From the NCBI GenBank assembly GCA_000708835.1, contig DF237109.1, positions 62,001 through 126,000 on the forward strand: 64,000 nt of DNA. Direction: 5' to 3'. A model generated the notes under the pieces. The model was not told the origin of the DNA. It searched no databases and saw only the letters and a list, made by a program, of their open reading frames with translations. Origin of the DNA: Klebsormidium nitens (taxonomy: Eukaryota; Streptophyta; Klebsormidiophyceae; Klebsormidiales; Klebsormidiaceae). The translations under genes were made by a program, and so were the position numbers. Every line of letters begins with the position of its first letter. Position 1 is the stretch's first letter. Shown one piece after another: positions 1 to 11,200 of this stretch.

Positions 1-2289
1 GGAGCTTCCACCACTTAGAGATTGCTGGTGAGTCTGGTTCCATCGTCTTGCAATTGAGCTGCCGTTGTTGGGACTACTGCAATATAAAGATATGAAACTG
101 GCTTTGAAAGCATAAAGTTGAGCTGGTAGGATGTAAGGAGGGCGTTGCATAGCTGGCTTTTAAAAGGCAGTGTTGGACGACATTGTGACGTCGTCGTCAA
201 TATCCACCACTTCGAAGTTAATGTTCTCCTATCTTGGCATTGCAGGTGGCGGTCGGATGGCTGGCAAGGTGGGAGCTTGTTCTGATCATCTGCGCCTTGT
301 GGCGCAAGGAAGGTTGGCAATATTTATACAAAGCTAGGGGCTCGCTGAGCTTTGGTCTAGCTGCTTTGAAAGCGTTCAGGACGGCTGATTGAAGGCTAGA
401 AGCAGGACTGAACGTGAAGCGGAGTGCTCCAAATGCATTATTGATAACATTGCATCTCTGATGGTTTTTTCCTTCTCTAAAGCCCTTCGTCAAATGGGCA
501 CCCACTTGAAACGACTGTAAATCTTCGTATGAAGTCTGCGTTTTGGCAACAAAACTAGCAAAGTGTAGCAAGGCTATGCTGTTGTGATGGGTGCATGCCA
601 GCGGCAAATACGGATGCAGCAAATTGACATCCGGGATGATTCAGTGCGCATGCGAACGAGCTTGCAATGCAACGGGCTGCCCTCGACTTCATCAATAAGA
701 CGGCAAGAGCCACATTACTCCATGGCATGCCTGGCATTTCGTGATGTGCCGTCCTAAGTCCCGCTTAAACAATCTACTTACAACCTGCTTTCAATATTGC
801 ATCATACTGGCACGATGTATGCGGTAGAAATCACCCAGTAAATTTTGTAGGCTATACAATACAGATATGCCGCTCACGAATCTTGGTTCCATTATCCATA
901 TATACCTATTAGCATTGCTCCGACAGGATACCGTCATTATTAGCTCTTTCTAGCTAATGATGTGCTTTAAAGCCGTGAAGCTCTAGAAAGGTGCCAGGCA
1001 TAATAATGTACTGCTCTCATGCAGGATTAAATATAGTATTAGTAACTCAAGTCTTGTATACGACAGTATGCTAGAAGGACGACTTGAATTGCATGATGCT
1101 GGTCAGCTCCATAGAACAATTCAAGTGCATTGAAGCCTCACTGCATGAGGCTTCGCTTGTACTGAGACCGTAACAGAGTCCCCAGCCTCAGGTAAATCAC
1201 CGGGGCGTCAGTCGAATGGTCCATGGGCCTGGCGGCCCCCATGGCCGACGTCAGGACGCTGCCCGGTAGGTAGAAATATAATCGGGGCGCGTCGGCCAGT
1301 GCTGGGCCCTGGCATGCTCCCGGTACTGCTACAGTACACCGTACGGTAGTGTTAAAATGTTGCACATTTTGTAGCAGCGTACAGGTGCTCGAAAAGTCGA
1401 CGAATATGCGTCAATATTGCGGCAAGACTGCACCACGCACATTTTATTTTGGCGGAAACTTGGACGGCACTTGGCGCATTATTGATTCCGATTTCGTACG
1501 CGGAGCGCGCCAATTTTCCGCGTAGACTGCCGGAATATTGCCCCAAGACAAATTGCACCATAGCTGTCCCGTGCATGACGTACATGCTCATGCACTGAAT
1601 AACTAATCAGCTTGCAAGATCAGATTCATCATGCCGTACGGTACCGGTGACTGAAGTATTTCGACGCTGTTTCATACTTGCCGCCACGCACGGTGGGTTT
1701 CGAAAGATCATCTGTCCTTTCAGGATGCATATAACCCGTCCATATGTAAACGTACATATGTATTGTACGCCGTTTATGGGGATCGTTGTTCACCGTGATC
1801 ATCTATGAATATCACACTAAATAAATTCATAATGTGATCAACGAGGCACTGCATTCTCCGGTCAGTGCCGCCGCACTTTTGAAGACGTATTTCCCATCAG
1901 CTTCAGATCGACTCAAAGTTTGAACGCAGAATTTTCATCACCTCCACGATTGCCTTCAAATTTTGCAACTCAGCAATCGAGGCCGCGCAATGGCCACTTG
2001 GAACGGGTAACTGTAAACTAGGGAGATTTCGTTGGAGGTGATCAAAAGAGGCAGTGTTTATGAACATCCCATGCAGCTTGCACGGGCCCTGTATGTGTCA
2101 TCCAACGTCTGGCCGGCCCAACAAGCTACCGTGATCTCGTGTCTCCGAAACACGCCAAAGGAAGTCCGGCAGAGACGCAAGCTCTTCCGGCTTGGTCCAA
2201 CCTGTCGGAGTGCAACCACCCGGGGTTTACTGAAAAATCGCCATTGTGTAATACGCCAGCTGTCGTTATCTCACATATGGCTACTTCAT
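1..2289. other. No supported gene; 3' flank of the C2/MUN gene and unassigned DNA
   Basis: I find no convincing coding exon here on either strand. The open frames are short, have no recognisable domain, and lack paired splice sites. The part next to 2290 is probably the 3' UTR of the minus-strand C2/MUN gene. The stretch 1260-1650 carries CGTACGG and GGTACC-type palindromes like those in the spacer at 25.9-27.1 kb, so it may contain repeat-derived DNA. An end of a neighbouring plus-strand gene could lie at the left edge, but the sequence does not show it. Confidence 0.5.
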
Positions 2290-5200
2290 TCAGAAGCGCC
2301 GACTACTGCTGCCGATCCCGTTCACAGATTCAGGGGACGAAGGCGTCTGTTTGTGGAAGCTCCCGTCGGCTCTCCCGCCGAGGACGATCTTTCGCAGCTC
2401 GTTTGCAACTTCTTCAGCGGTCACTTTGGGCGGATTTGTAAAACCGACGAACTCAAACTGCGCGCAGAACCGCAACGGTCAGCTGTGGGGCCACCTCTAC
2501 TCTGTGGTACGCCTTTGCGGAGCATGGTAGTAGGGATGAGAGCAGTCAGATGCGTTATCAAATTCGAAGATTGCGAAAGTAATGGCGAGTAGCATACGAT
2601 GTCACTTGTCGCAACGTTGAAAACGTTCTTAACCCTCTGTCAATCAATCATTTTGGAGTCTACTGAAGTCGACAAAAGCGCATCATTGGTGGTGCCATAT
2701 AGGATTTCTGTTTCTCTTGCGGGAGCGTAAGCGACGGCAACTGTGGAAAGGTACAAGACAGGTGCTGTGTGGGCGCACCGTTTCGCCTGTTTTGAGCTCG
2801 AGGAACACCCGGCTCTCGCGCATGCCGTGCTTCTTGAACTGGATGTCCTTGATCGAGTCGTGCACGAACTGCAGGTTCTGCGCAATCAGAAAGATGCAGG
2901 TTCAGAATCTTCGACAAGTCGCCGTGCTCCAAAAGTTTCCCTTGTCGAAGTACCAATTTGGTTTCTTCAAAAGCGCGCTCAGATCATACAATTCATTTGA
3001 AGGTATGCCAACAATAACGATGCCTTCAATACACGCCCAAGAGTGGCACCGTCTAAGCGGAGAATGCAGCGACCTTGGAAAAAATGCTTCTACGTTTACC
3101 AGAGGATTCGACGAACTCCATCTCAGGCCTCAAAAAGAAGACCGTCGTTACGCAGTCTCCTTTGCCCGAGTTCTGGCGCTTTTGCAAATCTGTTGTGAAG
3201 AATTCACAGCTCACCTTCTCAGGGTTCTCCGGGCGGTCAAAGATGAGTAGCGTCGGTGTCGCTACCAGCGTTCCGGCCCGGTTGTGCACCATGCCGTGCT
3301 TGGAGCAGCTGTACCCTGGCGGATCAACGGAATGAGAGGGTTCAGCGGAAAGCGTGGTCTAAGCGGAAGCGCAGCGAGTGACAGAGTTACGGAGCGGGAA
3401 GCATTCTGCATATGTCATGAGCCGTTGAATGCTGAAAAGGTACGTGTCTAGCGTCGAGAGTAAGCGTGAGAAGAGGGCTCTCGAGGAGCTGCAGTTCAGA
3501 CAAGTCCGAAAAACCTAACGCTTCGGTTTCTTCAAAATACTTCCAAAGCCATCAGACGGTCGGGGTGAGTTCTTAAAATAATACTGATGGATCCATAAGC
3601 CACAGCAAATGGAAGTCCGGAAAGGAGGATGTATATTCTGAATGGGCAAGTCGACGTTGGAAGGACTGGGCAGAAATGTTGTCAAACGGGAAGAACCTTA
3701 CGAAGATCGAACCTTAGGATTCAAAAGCCATGACAAGCGCAAGAATAAAGCTCACTTTTAAGGACGACCTCCCGGGCCGTTTTGGTGCGCGGCACGAAGG
3801 CCCCATCGGCGGTGACTCCCCGCTCAGCCAGGTACCCCTCGAGGTGCGCCACGGTCCCTTTGACTTGCTGGAAAATGGTGGCCAGGACAATGCCCCGGTC
3901 GGCGAACTTGCTGAACTGGACGGGCTTGCGGTTGGCGCCGTAAAAGCACAAGTGGTTGCTGCGAAGTCAGAAGGGCGGGGTTTGAGAAGTATAGCTGACT
4001 GGGCATAAATCAACTGTGGTGATTGAAGCGTATGATTGGCGAGACATTGCAGACGGAAGCATCGAGCGGCTTAGCTGGCTGCGACGGAATCTGCCGTTAG
4101 AAAACAATATGACGAGCAGAGAAGGTATTCAAAGGCAGGCGAGCCAAAGCCTTCTCCGATGGAGGGTCGGCGGGCATTACCGGACCTTTGAGCTGATCCC
4201 TAACTGCGTAGATGTATCTACGTCCTACCCCTTTCGAACGGCATCATTCTCCATAGTGCTACATGACCAGGAGTTGAGACAGGGCGCCAACGCATCCGTT
4301 GAACTATTTTGTTTCTTTAATTATTTGGCTTTCCGAGAAGCTCACCTGCCCACGTTGTCTAGCCGCACAATTTTCTCGTACGCGAGCGCGACGCTGAGCC
4401 GCGCCTCGTGCGCTTTCCGCGAGTCGGGCAGCGTAGGCGCCCAGCACACGTGCTGCTTCGTTACGTACAGCGTGCCCGCCAGCTTCTTCGCGTTCCTGGG
4501 AAAACAAAAAGCTGATCACGTCAGCAAGGAAAGCGACAACGAACGCTGACGTCGAAAAATAAAGGAAGAATTGTTGTTTCGTCACACACAGCATGCAGCC
4601 AGCTTCTTCGCGGTCCTGCAGAAAGCAGAACCCGCTGACGTCAGCAAGACAAAAGGGGGCCAAATCCGGGCAGTGAGCAGGGCCGACGTCAAGCAGGTGG
4701 AGAGGAGTCAGGACAGTTGAGCGTACAGCTTCCTCGCCGTCTGGGTTCAGAAAAGCGGACGCCATCAAAGCCAGTACAGAGAAGCGTTGACAATAGCCAA
4801 GCGAAGCGGGAGTGATGCCTGTTATGCTTGGCATTTGCTTCACGTCTGGAGGAACGCCGCATCCCTCCTGAAGCAAAGACAACATAACGGCTGAGTTCGG
4901 AGTACCGAGCACGCTTGCTGATTTATAATCCCCTAAATTGTTTCCACGAAAGAAAGGCCGCTGAGGTCGACGACATGAAGGTACGTTCCGTCCCCTTTTG
5001 GCAACCAACTACGTACACTCACAGAGCCATGCAATCTCTTCGAAATCTCGGACAATCCCAAATCATTCTCCAAAAGCGCCACTTAATGCTTCCTTGTCAT
5101 GTCGCCCTTGAACACCCATTTGTCACCTCACCTGCAGGGAAACGCGGCGACCATCTTGTCTTCTCTGGGCAGCCCAAAGCGCGCTTGCACCATGATATCT

Positions 5201-8200
5201 TTGGTCAGGTCCTCCTGTTTCTCCAGCAGGTCTTCCGCGATCTCGTCGTCCTTCCGTTGCCGGAGCAGGCAGATGATATCCGGCAGCTTGAGTTCCGCTT
5301 CTGTTCCGCCGGATTCCGCTCGTTCCAACTCGGCTTCGTCCTCTCGGCCCACCCAAGAGGCGGCGCTAGCCGTGCTGGACTGCCGCTGAAGATCCGGGGC
5401 ACGGGACTCCTGCAGAATGATGACGTCCTTGTGACGTAAGTCTCGGTCGTGTGGGGATGTAGGTTTCGCGTTGACAGAGGGGTGAAAACGCAATTCCCCA
5501 TTTCACAGCCACTTGTGCTGCTTGATTGACTCCATGTTAGAAAAGCTACGTAACCGACAAGATTCAGACGGAGTAGTTGGTAATGAGGAATGCGAAGCCG
5601 GTTAAAATCCTACTTTCAGTTGACGCAAACGCCTAGGCTTTCCAAACATCAGAAGATACTTCGTGGACGGGCTCTTGCCTTTGCAGGGGTCTCCGGCGCT
5701 TCCCCCCAGTCGCTGCTCCGACGTCTCCGGTCGCTTTTTCCCGCCACGCTCGTTCCGTGCTCGCTGTTGAACCGGTCCCAAGCCCGCCAGTACTCGGCGC
5801 ATACTTCGTGCGTGGGCGCGCGCCACAACTGCGGGGCGACACGTGGCGTGTTGTTTGACCCTGGCAATGAGATCAATGCTTCTGAACTCAAAGGTGGCTT
5901 CCAGGGTGGAAGACAAGGATGTGTTTCACGGTGCCAGTCTCGTTGAAAATGTTTAGTTCAAACCGTACTTGGGATTCTCTTCCACGTCATGCAAGCGTTG
6001 CAGGTTCCTGAACACAAAAACAGGTCATGAATACGGACCTGCAACACTTCGGAGTGTCCTTTGGAACCGAACCCATTACGAGCTGATGCTCAGGAACGTT
6101 GTTGAGAAGATTTGGAAACAGGTCCAGACCAACTGCCCACCTCAAGGATTTTGTTTAGCCGCGCCGCGGCCTTCTCCATCTTGCTCTTCTTGAGCCCGCT
6201 CCCGCCGCCGTTGAAGTAGTCGTACAGCACCTGCAGGGCTTCCCGCATGTTGGTGTAGTCAGCCATCGTCATCGGCTCGGGATCCTGCATCCAAATCAAG
6301 ACAAGGTGGTTAGCCCTCGGATTTGCTCCGACAAGTTGAATTGAAATTCACTCCTTCAGTTGCGATGAGTCTGGGCGACGATGCCGACATCTGTGTATTT
6401 GTACTTCGCACTTCCATCAGAGAGTTTACCAGTCGGACTCTGAGTTGTCGTCATAGCTTGTCTGTGTAAAGAGGAGACACGACTACCCGACCTGCTCAAT
6501 AGGAGACAGGAAAAACTTGCAAAATCTACAAGCCAGTAAGACGACAAGGGCCGTAAGACTTGGAACTCATTTCCGGCTTCTGAACGGACAACATCGGAAG
6601 AGGGAGGGGTCAGTAAGCAGGAGCGATTAAAGTTAGGTGCGGTTTTGCTGACCTCATCCTTGTTGAGCGCAAACTCCTCCATGCAGAAGAGCAGGCCCAT
6701 CCAGATCTCTTTCAGGACCCGCCGGAACACGCGCGCGCTGAGGTAGTCGTTCATCATCTGGGAGGTAGTACAAGAAGCAGATTCAGGAGAAGCGCTGTCA
6801 CAATCCTCGGCGCAGGTAAGAGGAAAAGTATTCTGGAAGTATGGGCATTTTCAAGCGTCTCGTTTTCGGTTATCAGGCGACGTCGTCTCCAATACAGACC
6901 GACATAGTAAGGAGATATCAGCAGAACTTTATCGTAGAAAGCCACGGAACAGGAGGTAATTAGGTATGAAATGCTAGTACATCCTCCTGATGGGCAACGC
7001 AAAAGCACATTGACCTTCAAAGGCAGAATTGACACTTACCTTCAGGTGCTGATCCAGGTATGACGTCAGAGGTGCGAGTCTCTCCTCAATGGTGGCGGGC
7101 GCCTCATGGGCCTTGTCCTTGGACGGCGACTCGAAGAGGTACTGTACCTCGCTCTGCATACGGCTCTGCAACCAAGTCCGATTCGATTCAGGGAACATCA
7201 GCGAGAAAGGATGGGACGAGTGTGAATGAAAGCAGGGAGTTAGGCTGGGTACAGGTGCGGGCGCGGAGCGCATTAACCTGTGCTTTAGTAGTTTCGATTT
7301 CTTGGTGTCCTATCCCTTTACTGGCAATGTCTGTTTGAACTGAAAACTACTGAAAGACTGAAGCGGAAAGAGGCGCTTCAAGCAGAACATCAAGAATTCC
7401 TCAGGTTGATTCTGAGAGGATCAAAGATATATTCTTTCAGCGAACCTGCTCGAGCGCGCGAAGATCTTGGCTTCAAAGACGCGCATCGAATCCCGAGAAA
7501 AGGGGACGTTCTTGAATGCTTTAAGCGCGGTTGCCTGTTGGCGTATTGCTCTGCCCTTCACCACATCGAGTAGACAAAGTCTCTGCTTTACGGATCTTTA
7601 GGAAAGGAAGAGACTTTAAGGATCTCTAGGAAAGGCTGGTCAGAAGGAAGGTGCGTCCTATGGGACGAAGGATTTCTGAAGCAGAACAAACCACGAGCTT
7701 TTCAAAGCTTGAAACAGGCTCCAGCATCAGCACGGCTGGCTATATTTTTGCAACTTTAACATCACACAAACAAGGTGATTTTGCTGATATACACCAACCC
7801 CTTCAAATCGACAGCGCAGCCTCTCACCTGTATGTTTTCAACGATAGACCCCACCACGTCCTCGTACGTCTGACTGAGGTAGTCTTTGAGCGCCTCAAAC
7901 CCTTTCCCGACCGGATCCTCTTCCTTCCCCTCGTTCAACACCGCCCACATCCTGGGCATGAACGCCCCTCCCGACTCCCTCTTCCCCCGCTCTAGTTCCT
8001 CTGGCCGCTCCTCGTCGATCGACTGCCGCGCGCTGGACGCCCGGCTCGTGTTCGACGACCGGTTTAGGACCGACTCGTCGAGGGAGGGGCGGCCGCTGGA
8101 GGGGTCGGATTTAGAAACGGATTCCAGTTCTTCGTCCGGGAACCCTAATTCATCATCGTCTTCGTCTGTTCCTTCTTCCATGCTGACCCGCTTCGCCATC

Positions 8201-11200
8201 TCGCCCTGGCTCTCCCGCTTGTTCGTGTTCGTGGGCGCTCCGTTCGGTTCCGCTGTTCCGCTGGGGTTGGAAAGCGGGACCCCGGAAGTCCGGCGCGAGG
8301 GGCCAGACTCGACGGCCGCCTTTTGGCGGTGCAGGGTGTACGCTTCGGTCCACTTTTTCTCCAGGTTGTGCTCCAGCTGCTGCTGCTGGGTACGTACCGC
8401 GCTTAGGTTGTTCAGCTGCAATTGACCAGGCCCGCGAGATGAGGCGACACTTTCAGAATTTAATTTCTCGCGGGCAAGTTAGGTGCTATAAAATTGAAAG
8501 TGCAACACCAATAATTACCGTCTGCAGTATGAGTGCGTGCATGTAAGAGGGCAAAGTAATCAAGAGATTCAGGTGACAAAATGATTTCCGAGAATGTGAG
8601 TCCGGAGAAACACCCTGGAAGGAAGTAGGCTCAACGACTTGAAGCAGGATTCAGTCCTGCTCAAGGTGTTCCCAAACACAATCTTTGAGACATTGCCTTC
8701 TCACTCGTTACCAACGTCTTGCAGTGAACCACCAAAAGAAAATGATCTGAAGAACTGTGAGAGCCAATAGTTGAGGCCCCGTAGAGACGCGACGCGCACC
8801 TTGACGCAGAGGCTTTTGGTGATGGAGAGCTGCGGCGGGGCCTCCTTCCGGCGCATGAGCTTTGTGAGGATGCCCTTTTCCTCCTCGCTCGGCAACGAAA
8901 CCGGCAGCTCCTCCAAACACAGCTTCTCGAGCACCTGCAAACATTGATTCTAAGCTCAACAAACCGAGTCGCCAACACTGCGGACCTGATTTGGTTCTTG
9001 AATCCATGCTCATTGACAATTCTGAGTCGCCAAATGGTTTCAACCAGAGGTTGTTTTTGGATCTGCGGTCGAAAACAACCGCCGAATATGTTGGAACCGA
9101 TTTTTTCTTGAGTCTATGCTCGACAACGTTTGCGATTTGCCAAATGATTCGGAACGAATAATTTCCTCTTGGAACATCTACGAGCGGGAAAAGCCTTCGA
9201 CCATCTGAATGGAAAAGCCTTCGACCATCTGAATGGAAAAGCCTGCTCTCATCATCCGATGCGACGCGGAGGACTCGCTTGGTACAAGTGACAATGTACT
9301 ACAACTGTATTTCAGCACATCCAGACGCAATCTTGGCTCAAATCAGACAGGAGGTAGCAGCGTTCGGACCGCTGCGCTCATGATACTTTTGAATCAGCAC
9401 ACATTCAATCCGTCATCAAAAGCAAGTGCTGTTTACCTGCGCGTAGGTCTGGATGGCGGCGCAGACCCCGGCCTCGGCGGCCGCCATGTAGTCGCGGCCG
9501 AAGGCCAGCTGCAGCACGCGGTTGTGCATCTCGTCCGTCACCTCGTACACCAGCATGTACAGCTCTGGGACAAAAGGAGAAGCATCAGAATTCAAGGTTT
9601 AAGATTCAGCGTTCGGGTTTGAATCATAGGCTTTCAGTTTCTTATTTTGTGCAAGACATCTCGCCTTAATGACGTCCTCCGATATTTGATAGCACTGTTG
9701 TTGCAACGGTGGAACCGCACTCTGTTTCTTCTTTCCAAAAAGGGACTATGACGAAAAGGTGAAGTGGTCGAACTCTTGCTTTACTCTGGGCGCAGATGCG
9801 CAACCAAAAAGCTCACTCCAGCTTATTGTAATAAGAAAGGTCGGAGGCTTGCGCCTCTACTACGATCTTACAGCTTATCACACTCGCCGATAGTCTAATC
9901 ATAACGCAAGCAGAACTCAACAGATGATTGGCTCAGCCACCCGAAACAGAATGTCGTCAGCCGTTTTCGACAATCTCGCAAGTTTCTCAATGTTGAGATT
10001 CGACCTTAGCAGGTACGAAGAAGCTAAAGTGGGATATTGGCTTCAATCGTTCCACTCCTCGGAAACGAAGCCACTCCTCCGCCGCTCCACCGAGTGTGTC
10101 TCCCGTAGCCCGTATTTCTCGTTCATGAAGCACTCCACACACCGGACTCCAAAATGAAACTCAGATGGTTCAAATACTTGTGAGTATTCCTCACCGATGA
10201 TGGAGAAGCTGAAGAGCGCGCTCTTGGCCGCGGAGACGGGCTCCCACTTCTCGGTGCACACAACGGAGCTGATCCAGTCCATCATGCGCGGCCGCGTCTC
10301 GGCCATCCACGCGACGATGTGCTCGTGCAACAGCGACTGCACGTCCAGCCGCGGCTGCCGCACGCCCAGGCCGTCCAGCACCGCGTGCAGGTCCTGGAAG
10401 GCGACCACCAGGTCCTGGAATAGAGGGGAGTGGTCGCCCAAGTTTGAGATTGAGGAAAGAGAATCAGATTCTGATTCCGTTCTCCGGAAAGGAAGGCGGG
10501 GAACTTGGTGTTCAGCCGGGGCTGCCGCACGCCCAGGCCGTCCAGCACCGCGTGCACCTCCTGGAAGGCGATCAGCAGGCCCTGGAACAGGGAAGAGAGG
10601 TCGCCTAAATCAAGGTTTAAACGAAGGGGACTGCATTCTAAGGGAAGGCCGGGACTGCACGTCCAGCCGCGGCTGCCGCACGAAGGGCCGTTCGGCAGGA
10701 AGTGCAGCTCTTGGATGGGGACCACCACCTGGAACAGCGAAGAAACGTAGCCGGAGCAATTGAAACTGGGTTTGGTTGTCAGGCTGGTGGATGAAGAATG
10801 CTCAGGAGGACGTAAAAGGAACCGAACAACGCGAACCCGTCACGAGCTTTTACTAGTCTTGACTGCAACGCATAGAAAGCTCCCAACCTTCGACCTAGAA
10901 AAAGCACTGCACGCACCGCGGTCTCCACGTCATGACACTTCACAAGCGCGAGCAGCCAATATTCCATCACCTTCCAGGCCCGCCCGCACTTCCTACTCTC
11001 TCCGTATCTCACTCCATCGCATAGCCGTTCGGCCAAGCTCTTTCTCCTCCTTCGAAGGAAGTGCTCCGTCTCCCAACCTGTGCAACTACCGCCTGACGCA
11101 CCCGTGGAGTGTTTCCGAGCGCTCCGCAAACTATGTACGACCTACCTTATGCTCCCGGGTGAAAGTTTTCCCGGGCGCCGCCTCGACGTACTTCTTCACC

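Noticed and set aside
1-750. Open frames of 100-134 residues on the minus strand
   Set aside because: No domain, no splice partners, composition like the surrounding spacer.
2032-2592. 186-residue open frame on the plus strand
   Set aside because: Antisense to the last C2/MUN exon, no domain, no splice context.
4304-5008. 234-residue minus-strand open frame with repeated REEAG-like segments
   Set aside because: It reads the echoed exon edges in the wrong frame; the GRAM frame is different and is fixed by splice phase.
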